In this document: positions 36,764 through 45,387 of the stretch, in pieces
How positions within the stretch are numbered: position 1 is the stretch's first letter
Layout: every line of letters starts with the position of its first letter
Origin: PALSA-1296 sp038210275
GTDB lineage: Bacteria > Bacteroidota > Ignavibacteria > Palsa-1295
DNA length: 64,000 nucleotides
Assembly (NCBI GenBank): GCA_038210275.1
Contig: JBBQWV010000004.1
Coordinates: forward strand, 195,451 to 259,450
Reading direction: 5' to 3'
Program-made: the position numbers and the translations under genes
The notes under the pieces: generated by a model
The model's input: only the letters and a program-made list of their open reading frames with translations
What the model was told of the DNA's origin: nothing
The model's database searches: none

Positions 36764-37636
36764 TTATCGGTTCTCAATTCTTTTTTGTGCTTGACGAATA
36801 TAATCTTTTATTCTCTCACTTGGATTTTGTATGTTCGAACCAAGTTCAATCATTTTTTTATAGACATCCTCATCATCGAATGGTCTTCCTTGCAAATGGA
36901 AATATTCTCCGAGTACTGCATAAATTGCGATAAGATTTGTATCGCCGACTACATGATCGTGGATCGTTTGAACAGCTTTCCGGTAATCGTCGCGGTGCAA
37001 GTAGGCAAGCATCAGGTTTGTAGAAACTTCAAGGTTATTCGGATCACTTTCCAAATATTTCTCCCAGTATTTTGCCGCTCCTTTATATTCATTCATCATG
37101 GCAAGAGCAGCCGCCATTTGCTGCAATCTATCGGGTGCAACATTAGGAATCGGAATTGTATCTTTTTCTTCGACAGGGAAAAGTTTATTTGCTGTATTGC
37201 GCCGGGCGATATTATCAATCGGATCACCGGTTTCCTGCTTTGAAGAACTTACTTCCGATAAACGAAATATTGCAACCCCAAGAGCAATGGAAATCAGCGT
37301 CATCAATAAAATAAATCTGCATTTTGCAAAGGGTTTCACGACCGGCATATTCGGCATTTGCTGAAAGCGACTATCGCTCCATTTTTTGCGAAACTTCTGA
37401 ATATTCTCTGCCGATAGAGCATCCTGCATTTCCAAAACGCGGCGATAGTCATCGCGGGTATCAGCATCGAAGAGGACTTCTTTTGCGCGGTTAAGATCTT
37501 GCATTACCCGCTGGGCGCTCTCATCACCATCATTGGCATCGGGATGCCAGCGTTTTGCCATGCGGCGATATGCCTCCTTGATCGTCTGCTCGGAGGAATA
37601 TCGTGGAATACCTAATATGGAGTAATAATCCTTCAC
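36764..37636 (-). CDS. Membrane J-domain protein with C-terminal TPR repeats
   Basis: This is a 290-residue protein. An N-terminal J domain (1-65) has the HPD motif in RMAKRWHPDAND, so it should stimulate a DnaK partner. One membrane helix follows at about 108-128 (FILLMTLISIALGVAIF). The C-terminal half has TPR units (AAALAMMNEYKGAAKYWEKYLESDPNNLEVSTNLMLAYLHRDDYRKAVQ). It lacks the Gly/Phe and zinc-finger parts of classical DnaJ. It may recruit DnaK to the membrane; its client is unknown. Confidence 0.88.
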   Translation of the reverse strand: MKDYYSILGIPRYSSEQTIKEAYRRMAKRWHPDANDGDESAQRVMQDLNRAKEVLFDADTRDDYRRVLEMQDALSAENIQKFRKKWSDSRFQQMPNMPVVKPFAKCRFILLMTLISIALGVAIFRLSEVSSSKQETGDPIDNIARRNTANKLFPVEEKDTIPIPNVAPDRLQQMAAALAMMNEYKGAAKYWEKYLESDPNNLEVSTNLMLAYLHRDDYRKAVQTIHDHVVGDTNLIAIYAVLGEYFHLQGRPFDDEDVYKKMIELGSNIQNPSERIKDYIRQAQKRIENR

Positions 37637-37652
37637 TGCTTTCTTAAACGAA

Positions 37653-37677
37653 AAAGGCGAGCATTACAACTCGCCCC
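37653..37677 (-). terminator. Rho-independent terminator of atpC
   Basis: On the minus strand GGCGAG pairs with CTCGCC around an ~8-base loop and is followed by TTTTT. It lies 25 bp after the atpC stop. Confidence 0.75.
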
Positions 37678-37701
37678 TTTCAAGAAAATAATCTCGGCTC
37701 C

Positions 37702-38109
37702 TTAACCCAACTTCGCAACTGCCAAACGGGCGCTTGCAGTATCAAGAGCGGCATGGAAGATATCGGTCGTAAAACCTGTCTCATGATTTGAATACCTCTG
37801 GCGAAGCTCTGCAATATCTCGCTCGACATCGGCGATATTTATGCTGCCAGGAAGTTCGGCGCTATCTGCAAGGACAGTCCCAGAATTATGATGAAGTTCC
37901 AGAAATCCCCCCGATACATAATAGTGCGACTCAACGCCGGAAACGAGAACATATTTAAAGAGTCCCGGAACAAGCTTCGCAACGATCGGCGCGTGATTAA
38001 AAAGAACTTGGAAAGTGCCGGCTGCTCCGGGTACAGTGAAGTTCACAACTTCGCCTTCAAACACTGTTTGACTAGGCGTGACAATTTTAAGTTTTATAGA
38101 TTTTGACAT
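37702..38109 (-). CDS. atpC: ATP synthase F1 epsilon subunit
   Basis: This is a 135-residue protein with the N-terminal beta-barrel of the family (KLKIVTPSQTVFEGEVVNFTVPGAAGTFQVLFNHAPIVAKL and SHYYVSGGFLELHHNSGTVLADSAE) and a C-terminal helical hairpin. It is the rotor stalk and inhibitory subunit. It is not next to atpD as is usual: about 2.3 kb of other same-strand genes (a membrane protein, tag, and a DUF4160/DUF2442 pair) lies between. A terminator follows it. Confidence 0.94.
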   Translation of the reverse strand: MSKSIKLKIVTPSQTVFEGEVVNFTVPGAAGTFQVLFNHAPIVAKLVPGLFKYVLVSGVESHYYVSGGFLELHHNSGTVLADSAELPGSINIADVERDIAELRQRYSNHETGFTTDIFHAALDTASARLAVAKLG

Positions 38110-38148
38110 AGCGGCGTGGAAAACAAGAGAGGGGGAAGGAAAATTCTC

Positions 38149-38415
38149 TTAAACCATAATAGGTTCAGAATTCATCAGCGTGACTTCTTCATAGAGTGCA
38201 TCAGCACAAAAATCAAGTTCATTACCCCACTGAATATATCTCTTATCTTCGCTGATCTGAACTTGAGCAAAAAAAGAACGGTCGGCTAACTTAGAGAAGA
38301 CTCCTCCTAATGAGATCGTTTCATTCATATCAAGAATCCCAACCTTTCCATCATCGAATGAAAGAGAAAGTTGGTAATTACTTAATGGTTCAATATCTAT
38401 AATATGAGTTAGCAT
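38149..38415 (-). CDS. DUF2442 protein of a two-gene cassette
   Basis: This is an 88-residue protein from the ATG at 38415, five bases after the DUF4160 stop. It matches the DUF2442 pattern (ITDIEPL..YQLSLSFDDGKVGILDMNE..L..GVFSKLAD..FF..V.I......I.W.NELDFCADALYE). DUF4160 and DUF2442 genes are often neighbours and have been suggested to form toxin-antitoxin-like pairs, but no activity is established. Position between tag and atpC suggests it arrived as a small cassette. Confidence 0.8.
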   Translation of the reverse strand: MLTHIIDIEPLSNYQLSLSFDDGKVGILDMNETISLGGVFSKLADRSFFAQVQISEDKRYIQWGNELDFCADALYEEVTLMNSEPIMV

Positions 38416-38420
38416 AAAAA

Positions 38421-38645
38421 TCAATAATCTAAAGGATCGATCCTGAAAACATCACCTCCCTTTTGGCAACGGTTCCAATCCTCAAGAAGTTCTTGTTGAT
38501 GCAATGCCGCCCATTCTAACACCATGGATTGAACTCTGTTCGGAACATTACCAGATAGAACTCTTATCGGTGATATTGCTACCTGTAATTCAAATTCACC
38601 ATAAATAGCATAAAAATGAGGAGGATTATGGTCCCGAAAGAACAT
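38421..38645 (-). CDS. DUF4160 protein, N-terminus lacks an ordinary start codon
   Basis: The conserved core MFFRDHNPPHFYAIYGEF and RVQSMVLEWAALHQQELLEDWNRC identifies DUF4160. The annotated ATG at 38645 is probably internal. The 13 codons before it (38646-38684) still read IPIISQFYGIIIR, the family's usual N-terminus, but the expected Met-Pro start is ATA-CCA (38684), with an in-frame stop a few codons upstream. So either ATA (or a nearby ATT) is used, helped by AAGAAG seven bases upstream in the end of tag, or the gene is translated from the internal ATG and damaged. Confidence 0.75.
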   Translation of the reverse strand: MFFRDHNPPHFYAIYGEFELQVAISPIRVLSGNVPNRVQSMVLEWAALHQQELLEDWNRCQKGGDVFRIDPLDY

Positions 38646-38685
38646 CCTAATAATAATGCCGTAAAACTGAGAAATAATTGGTATA

Positions 38686-39261
38686 TTAAAACTTCTTTAA
38701 TTCCTTATACCGAAAACAATCTGTCACATGATCGTTCACCATTCCTGTTGCTTGCATGTGAGCATACATGATCGTCGAGCCGACAAACTTGAAGCCTCGA
38801 CTTATCAAGTCCTTGCTCATAATATCGGATTCTGTTGAACGTGGAGGAATATCTTTTAGCGATTCTCGTTTATTCTGTAGTATTTTTCCATCGGTAAATT
38901 GCCAAATATATTTATCGAAGCTTCCAAATTCTTCCTGTACTTTCAGGAATGCTTTCGCGTTTGTTACAGCAGAGCGTACTTTCAGATTATTTCTTATGAT
39001 GCCGGGATCAAGTAAAATTTTCTCAATTCGATTCTCTGTGAATCGAGCAACTTTTTCCGGATCGAAATCAGCAAATGCTTTTCGGTATCCTTCGCGGCGT
39101 TTGAGAATAGTTAGCCACGAAAGTCCGGCTTGCGCTCCTTCGAGAATAAGAAATTCGAAAAGCTTCCGATCATCATGAACAGGGACTCCCCATTCTTCAT
39201 CATGATACGAAATATAGATCGGGTCTTTTATGCACCATCCGCAGCGATCAATTTCACTCAT
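38686..39261 (-). CDS. tag: DNA-3-methyladenine glycosylase I
   Basis: This is a 191-residue base-excision repair enzyme that removes 3-methyladenine. Zinc-ligand and fold motifs are present: CGWCIKDPIYISYHDEEWGVP near the start, LILEGAQAGLSWLTILKRREGYRKAF, and SRGFKFVGSTIMYAHMQATGMVNDHVTDCF near the end. The ATG at 39261 is chosen; an upstream TTG two codons earlier is unlikely. The stop lies one base from the possible ATA start of the DUF4160 gene. It is one of the genes splitting atpD from atpC. Confidence 0.95.
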   Translation of the reverse strand: MSEIDRCGWCIKDPIYISYHDEEWGVPVHDDRKLFEFLILEGAQAGLSWLTILKRREGYRKAFADFDPEKVARFTENRIEKILLDPGIIRNNLKVRSAVTNAKAFLKVQEEFGSFDKYIWQFTDGKILQNKRESLKDIPPRSTESDIMSKDLISRGFKFVGSTIMYAHMQATGMVNDHVTDCFRYKELKKF

Positions 39262-39277
39262 AATCAAACATTAAAAA

Positions 39278-40360
39278 TCAAGATCGAATATAACTAATTT
39301 TTTTAGATTCAGTATAGATCTGAATATACTTTACTGCCATCGGAATCATAAATGGATAGGCGAACCAAAAATATCTTCCGTCAACATACGCCGCAACGAA
39401 AGTATATATCCAAAACAGAAACGAAGTAATGATAGATACAAGAAGAGGAGTGTAAGAATAGGTTTTGAAAAACAGATAGATATTGCGCGGCTTCGAAGAG
39501 GAATTCCTTTTAAGATCAAGTCGAAACTCTAACCATGCAAGAACTCCGACAAGCCCAAAGGTAAGAATGAAACTCAGATAACTCTTCGGACGCACCGCAT
39601 TTTCATATATTGTTCTAAAATTCGGCGTCCAAAGATAGTTGCTCACGCTTGAGAATTCCAGTCTGCAATACATATATCCCAAAAGGAACGTAGCTACTGA
39701 AAGCAAAACAAGTCCTCCGTTGATGAGTCGTTCACGTTTTGTGGTGCTCGTTTGCCAGACATACAACATAATAAATGGAAAGACCACCATCGTCCCTTCC
39801 TTTGTAAAAGGAGCGACCAGTAAAAGTAGTGGTAGTAGTAAATATTTTTTATAGACTGTTGCCAAGACGATAAGGCAGGTCATAAATATAGCAGGGGAAT
39901 CGATATTACCGACGGCTCCATAATAAAACAATGGGAATGAAAGAATATAGAGCAGACATCCGGCTATACAAAAACCAAACGAAAAGGAATATTTCTTTAG
40001 TATAAAGAAAATACAAATAACTGAAAGAAACAATACAATAAGATTGATGATATTGAGGGCAGTGAAAGAGTCGTACGGCAATAGGCTTGCAAGGTATGGT
40101 GTGAGCGGTCTGAAACTGAAAGGCGCTCCGACGGAATCAAGCGGCATTTTATGCCGGAAATATTCCGTAAAATTCATATAATTATGGTTATCGGGAGAAA
40201 GCTCACCCGGCTTTAAGCCTGAGAATGATTTGATGATGCCTATATCATTCCTATTAAATCGCAGAAAAAGAATGAGGGCAAGACAGACAAAAACCAGAAG
40301 GATCGAGATCTTCTTATGACTATCGAACCAATCAATTAGTTTTCCGATAAGCCTTCGCAT
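39278..40360 (-). CDS. Multi-pass membrane protein, possibly GT-C fold glycosyltransferase-like
   Basis: This is a 360-residue protein with about nine hydrophobic helices. An acidic loop after the first helix (SPDNHNYMNFTEYF) and a FRPLTPYLASLLPYDSF segment resemble DUF2029/GT-C type mannosyltransferase-like proteins, but no catalytic motif is certain. Function is unknown. It starts 30 bp after the atpD stop, in the place where atpC is expected. Confidence 0.6.
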   Translation of the reverse strand: MRRLIGKLIDWFDSHKKISILLVFVCLALILFLRFNRNDIGIIKSFSGLKPGELSPDNHNYMNFTEYFRHKMPLDSVGAPFSFRPLTPYLASLLPYDSFTALNIINLIVLFLSVICIFFILKKYSFSFGFCIAGCLLYILSFPLFYYGAVGNIDSPAIFMTCLIVLATVYKKYLLLPLLLLVAPFTKEGTMVVFPFIMLYVWQTSTTKRERLINGGLVLLSVATFLLGYMYCRLEFSSVSNYLWTPNFRTIYENAVRPKSYLSFILTFGLVGVLAWLEFRLDLKRNSSSKPRNIYLFFKTYSYTPLLVSIITSFLFWIYTFVAAYVDGRYFWFAYPFMIPMAVKYIQIYTESKKISYIRS

Positions 40361-40390
40361 TATTATTGCAAACCGCTTTCTGTTAACTCC

Positions 40391-41809
40391 TTACTTACTC
40401 TCTTCGTTGATCGTCTTCGCCTTCTCATAGACTTCCTCGATGGCTCCGACCATGTGAAATGCCTGCTCTGGAATATCGTCGCATTCGCCGGCGAGGATCA
40501 TCTTGAAGCTGCGGATGGTATCCTCAAGCTTCACATATTTTCCTTTTAATCCGGTGAACTGCTCGGCAACGAAGAACGGCTGTGATAAAAACTTCTGTAC
40601 TTTTCTTGCTCTCTTAACGATCAATTTATCTTCATCGGAGAGTTCATCCATTCCGAGGATATTGATAATATCCTGAAGATCTTTATACTGCTGTAAAATA
40701 TTCTGTACTCCGATCGCTGTATCATAATGATCATCACCGACAACCGATGGTTGAAGGATGCGGCTTGTGGAATCGAGTGGATCCACAGCAGGATAAATTC
40801 CAAGTTCAGAGATCGCTCTCGAGAGAACCGTCGTAGCATCTAAGTGAGCAAAAGCTGCTGCAGGCGCCGGATCGGTTAGATCATCAGCAGGGACGTAGAT
40901 CGCTTGAACTGAGGTGATCGAGCCTTTCTTCGTTGATGTGATGCGCTCTTGAAGCTGACCCATTTCTGTTGCAAGTGTCGGCTGGTAACCTACTGCCGAA
41001 GGCATACGACCGAGAAGCGCCGATACTTCAGAACCGGCTTGTGTAAAACGGAAAATGTTATCAATGAAAAGAAGTACGTCCTTGCCTTCTTCATCGCGGA
41101 AATATTCTGCGAAGGTCAGCGCTGTAAGTCCGACTCTCTGACGTGCTCCCGGCGGCTCATTCATCTGACCAAAAACCAGAACGGTTTTATCAAGAACTCC
41201 GCCTTCTTTCATTTCGAGATACAGATCATTTCCTTCTCTGGTGCGTTCGCCGACTCCGCCAAAGACTGAATAACCGCCATGATGCATCGCGATATTATGG
41301 ATAAGCTCCATGATGACCACCGTCTTACCTACTCCGGCGCCGCCGAATAATCCTGTCTTGCCACCCTTCACATAAGGCTCGAGCAAGTCAATAACTTTAA
41401 TGCCTGTTTCAAGGATTTCCGCTTTCGTCGTAAGGTCTTCGAACTTCGGAGCGTCGCGGTGAATAGGCCAAGAAAATTTTGATTCGATCTGCGGACCGCC
41501 ATCGATCGTATGACCAATAACATTGATCAGCCTGCCCAAGGAATTCGGACCGACCGGTACGGAGATCGGAGATCCCGTATCGAATGCCGGAACGCCGCGT
41601 GTCAGACCATCGGTGGAATCCATCGCTACGGCACGGACTCTATCCTCGCCAAGATGCTGCTGCACTTCGCAGATCAGATCTTCCATCTTCGACCCATCAG
41701 GAGCAGTGCGCGGAATGCTGATGGCATTCAGGATCGAAGGAAGTTTACCGTTGGAAAAATCAATATCAAGTACAGGTCCGATAATTTGAGCAATAATACC
41801 TTGATTCAT
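40391..41809 (-). CDS. atpD: ATP synthase F1 beta subunit
   Basis: This is the 472-residue catalytic subunit. It has the Walker A motif GGAGVGKT, Walker B DVLLFIDNIFRFTQAGSEVSALLGRMPSAVGYQPTL, the catalytic GERTREGNDLY (Glu) and the ALSRAISELGIYPAVDPLDSTSR region. Full length. The rest of F1Fo is not in the window except atpC, which is displaced downstream. Upstream (41810-41979) is a divergent promoter region shared with a plus-strand cargo gene. Confidence 0.98.
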   Translation of the reverse strand: MNQGIIAQIIGPVLDIDFSNGKLPSILNAISIPRTAPDGSKMEDLICEVQQHLGEDRVRAVAMDSTDGLTRGVPAFDTGSPISVPVGPNSLGRLINVIGHTIDGGPQIESKFSWPIHRDAPKFEDLTTKAEILETGIKVIDLLEPYVKGGKTGLFGGAGVGKTVVIMELIHNIAMHHGGYSVFGGVGERTREGNDLYLEMKEGGVLDKTVLVFGQMNEPPGARQRVGLTALTFAEYFRDEEGKDVLLFIDNIFRFTQAGSEVSALLGRMPSAVGYQPTLATEMGQLQERITSTKKGSITSVQAIYVPADDLTDPAPAAAFAHLDATTVLSRAISELGIYPAVDPLDSTSRILQPSVVGDDHYDTAIGVQNILQQYKDLQDIINILGMDELSDEDKLIVKRARKVQKFLSQPFFVAEQFTGLKGKYVKLEDTIRSFKMILAGECDDIPEQAFHMVGAIEEVYEKAKTINEESK

Positions 41810-41979
41810 AGAGCTTAGGCGTAAAAATAATCAATAAAATTTTAGTCGAGTGTAAACAGAAAGAGCGGAGAGAGGGTTTCGGGATAACTGGAGTTCGATG
41901 GTCGTGAAATACTTTTTCAAGCTTCTTCCCTGTAACAAATCCTTGATATTAAGGTTTTTATAGTAAAGCAAACCACGGA

Positions 41980-44342
41980 ATGAAACACCTTTTCAGTATT
42001 CTTCTGATATTCGCTGCAAGTTTGACTTGCACGACATTTCTCCATGCCCAACAATGGGAACAAGTTGGTTGGCAAGGTGGTATTATTGAAGTTCGAGCAC
42101 AACTTGGGAAAACACTTTTTGGTCAAGGTTACAATGTTGGCTTTATCGGAACCACTGGTACTCCAGAAGGTTTATTGACAGAGATTTATCGATCGACAGA
42201 TGAAGGAAGGTCGTGGAAAATATTTAGGAAAGGGCTTCCTATTCTAACGTGGACTGTTTACATTAAAGTCTCTGGTGATTACGTCTATTTATTTCCCGAT
42301 CGATTCCAAAACGAGACACCTGCCTTTGATAACATTGGCGCATATGTAGCTAAAGAAACTGATACTACCTGGACACATCTTCCTTTTTCACCCATTTATG
42401 GGTCTTCTCCATTCGATAGGTATAATACAGAGAGTTTTGACCCCTTAATGTTTTTTTCAAACGATACTATCCTAGTTCAATTCCGTGACTTATCGGTTAG
42501 GGGAAAATTATATTTATCCGCTGATAGAGGGAAATCATGGGCGCCAATAAATACTACAGGAATTCCTTTCGAAACACATTATATTAATCATCGCGCGTTC
42601 GTCTTAGCAGACAACGATTCTGGAAAAACTCTTTTCTTCAGTAGTGGTGACGCAGGCATTACATGGAAAAATCTTTTATTACCACCAGGCGCGGATACTA
42701 GCTATAGTGGGCCCCCTTTTTTTTTCAATGATTCATTGCTGTTTTATTTTAATTCGAAAGATAGCAATTCTTATAGAAGCATCGATGGTGGAGAAAATTG
42801 GGTGCGAATTGATTTGCCGTACCCGAATTTTTTTAGAGGTCGTTTTTTTTCAAATTGGGATCAAAAATCTACACGGCAGAGGACAGTAATAAATTACATC
42901 TCGCGTTCGTATCTGAAGATTATGGCACAACATGGAAACGTTTAAAGTCCTTGGATACTAGTTACTTTGAAGGGGTAACGATTTTTCAATTCAACAATCG
43001 AGTTATTATAGGAAAAGATGGGTTATTCTTTATAACTGATACCTTGCTCAGCAACCCTCAGACTTATCAAAGTGGAGTTGATTTAAAAAGCGAGAAGGGA
43101 CTGCTTCTATATGTTGCTGGCGACACACTTTTTGCAACACATCCGACCGATTACTATTCCTACCATTACTCTGATTCAATAGACATATCTGTTGATAATG
43201 GTAACACATGGAATAAAAAACTCTTTCTTGATGGACATTTAACTGGAAAAGTGCAGTGGGTAAAAACACTTGATAAAATTTATGCTTCAGGCAGAGAAAA
43301 AAATAATTTTAATTCCTGTATTTTCCTTTCTTCCGATAAGGGAGTTTCTTGGAGTAAACTGAAGTCCCTTCCTACGACATTAGAGATTACGAAAATTTTT
43401 GCATCCAACGATACTGTGATTATTATCTTAGAGGAACCTCAATTAGATTCCTCGCAATTTTTTTATTCCATTAACAACAACGGATGGCACATTTTACATT
43501 TACCTAATGAAAGCTCGCTCAAGAATTCTGGATTACAGGGAGTGCAAGTAGAGTTTAATAATGGAAAAGTTTACTTAATGCAGAGCAATTTCCAGATGTA
43601 TGAGTCAAATGATCTGGGGGGAAATTGGACTTTTAAAAACATGCCTATTCCTCCTAAAAGTGACTTTCAGACATTAGGCATATTTTTTTTAGGGGATAAA
43701 ATCTTTTTGCCCACATTGCGCAATGACACAGGTTTGCTTAGTTTTCAGCTTTTTACGAGTGATGATGATGGAATCTCCTTTTTTCTCGATTCGACAACTG
43801 TGAATGACACAATAGCAATTATTCCCAGAATAAAAGAAAAAAATCTTTTCGCATTTTCGGCTCCTATATCATTCTACACTGGTAATGGCGTTGTTCAACG
43901 CTATGTATATTATACGTCAGATAGCGGCCAAAACTGGCATCAAATTCCTGGAGTACTTCCAGACGTTCGAAATTTATTCGTTGGGTCAGATTATATTTTT
44001 ATGTCAGGCGATTTCGAACTTTGGCGTATTCCAAAATCGATACTTTCAACTTTAAAAACAGTCGGAACAAAATCTGCCGCATCAGTTTCGATCAATGATT
44101 GCTTCCCCAATCCTTCCGCAATATCAACGCATATTTCTTATACTATCCCTCAGCATAGCGAAGTTTTACTTGAAGCATTCGATGTGACGGGAAGATCTGT
44201 TGGGCGAATTGCAAGCGGTGCGCAAGATGTAGGAATACATCAGTCATTGTGGGATACGAAATCACTTCCCTCAGGTTCCTATATTATCCGGCTTACAGCC
44301 TGTGGCGGAAGTGATGAGAAAATAATTGAGATCGTGCATTAG
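41980..44342 (+). pseudogene. Asp-box cargo gene with type IX sorting domain, broken by a frameshift
   Basis: Two overlapping reading frames together encode one ~787-residue protein. The first frame begins with a signal peptide (MKHLFSILLIFAASLTCTTFLHAQ) and Asp-box repeats (RSTDEGRSW, LSADRGKSW, RSIDGGENW) and loses sense after the run CG-T8-C at 42841-42851. The second frame resumes with KIYTAEDSNKLHLAFVSEDYGTTW and carries the remaining Asp boxes and the sorting domain (CFPNPSAISTHISYTI...LEAFDVTGRSVG...GSYIIRLTACGG). Adding one T (nine instead of eight) restores a single frame. This may be a sequencing or assembly error, a true mutation, or slippage. The gene is more AT-rich than its neighbours. 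Confidence 0.85.
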
Positions 44343-44438
44343 TCCTTTCTCAGCATTGTTATTGGCTGCGATTTAGTTGGCTTTTAAAATTGATTCTCCT
44401 ATTGTAACTATTGATATGCCGTTGTGTTGTATATTGCA

Positions 44439-45206
44439 ATGTCATATATTACCGTTGATGAACTTCGTGTAGCTTCGCCTTGCACATCTGCCGAATGGGC
44501 GGATGCGAAAGGTGATGATCTTGCGCGGCTGTGTAAGACGTGTGATAAAAAAGTCCATAATCTTTCGCTCATGACTTTAGATGAGGCAAATGATCTCATT
44601 CGCGAGAAAGAAGGAAAGCTCTGTATCTCGCTCTATCATGGGTTTAATGGAAAAGTGCTCACAGCCGATAGCCCCGTCGCTCTGAGAGCATTACGCCGCA
44701 AATATCTCAAAGCCCGTGCGAAGACTCTTGGCTTTGCTCTTGCGATATGGGGTTTCATTTCAGGCAGTATGTCGTCTTGCACTACCACTTCAGGACTTCC
44801 CGCAATCCCTGATAATTTTACTTTCGATCTCAATGGGAATCATCGAGGTTCACATTTGATAGTTGGAGTGAACGATACGACGGTGAACGAGATATGGATC
44901 AATGCCCCCTCTTATAATGATAGTAAATCAATATGGATCTTTCTTGATTCAACCGAACGCGCTCCCGGCACATATACAAATCATCATGGAATCTTCGAAG
45001 CCGGCGGCTATGGCGACGGCTATAAAGATACCGGGAGTAATTACCTTTGGTACACCGGCGAATTAAAGATCATTTCTATAAGTGAAACTCATGCAAGCGG
45101 TACGTTCTGGTTCAACGCAAACCGCAGGACTCCCAGCCCAGATACCGTAATGGTAACAAACGGCAACTTCGATGTTGATATATCTTACGGAAAGATACCG
45201 CGATAA
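44439..45206 (+). CDS. Protein with N-terminal Cys-motif domain, function unknown
   Basis: This is a 255-residue protein from the ATG at 44439; an upstream GTG at 44424 is a weaker alternative. Residues about 10-85 have PCTSAEWADAKG...RLCKTCDKKVHNLSLMTLDEA...GKLCISLYH..NGKVLTADSPVALRALRR, a small Cys4-type domain (C..W, C..C, LC) that I recall from many hypothetical proteins of Planctomycetota, Acidobacteriota and myxobacteria; metal binding is plausible. A hydrophobic helix (AKTLGFALAIWGFISGSMSSC) follows, then a beta-rich domain with an acidic and Tyr-rich pattern. The C after the helix could be a lipid-type Cys but the helix is internal. No function is known. Confidence 0.7.
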   Translation: MSYITVDELRVASPCTSAEWADAKGDDLARLCKTCDKKVHNLSLMTLDEANDLIREKEGKLCISLYHGFNGKVLTADSPVALRALRRKYLKARAKTLGFALAIWGFISGSMSSCTTTSGLPAIPDNFTFDLNGNHRGSHLIVGVNDTTVNEIWINAPSYNDSKSIWIFLDSTERAPGTYTNHHGIFEAGGYGDGYKDTGSNYLWYTGELKIISISETHASGTFWFNANRRTPSPDTVMVTNGNFDVDISYGKIPR

Positions 45207-45262
45207 AAAAAATTGGGGCAAGCACTGCTTTATAATAAGCCTCCTGTCAAACCTAAGATTTT

Positions 45263-45305
45263 TAGATTGCCACGTTGTTCGCAAGCGAACTCCTCGCAAT
45301 GACAT
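45263..45305. repeat. Family-A dispersed repeat
   Basis: TTAGATTGCCACG, centre with TTCGCAAGCGAA, then CTCCTCGCAATGACA. It lies between two convergent genes, with the terminator 26 bp further on. Confidence 0.8.
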
Positions 45306-45330
45306 TAAATTCGCATTCAAATACTTTAAT

Positions 45331-45359
45331 CAAGAAGCCCCGCATTGCGGGGCTTCTTG
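45331..45359. terminator. Bidirectional hairpin terminator
   Basis: CAAGAAGCCCCGC and its complement (loop ATT) form a 13-bp stem between the convergent Cys-motif gene and the OmpA gene. It probably ends both transcripts. Confidence 0.75.
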
Positions 45360-45387
45360 TAATCATCTTATTTTAAGAAACCTGATC

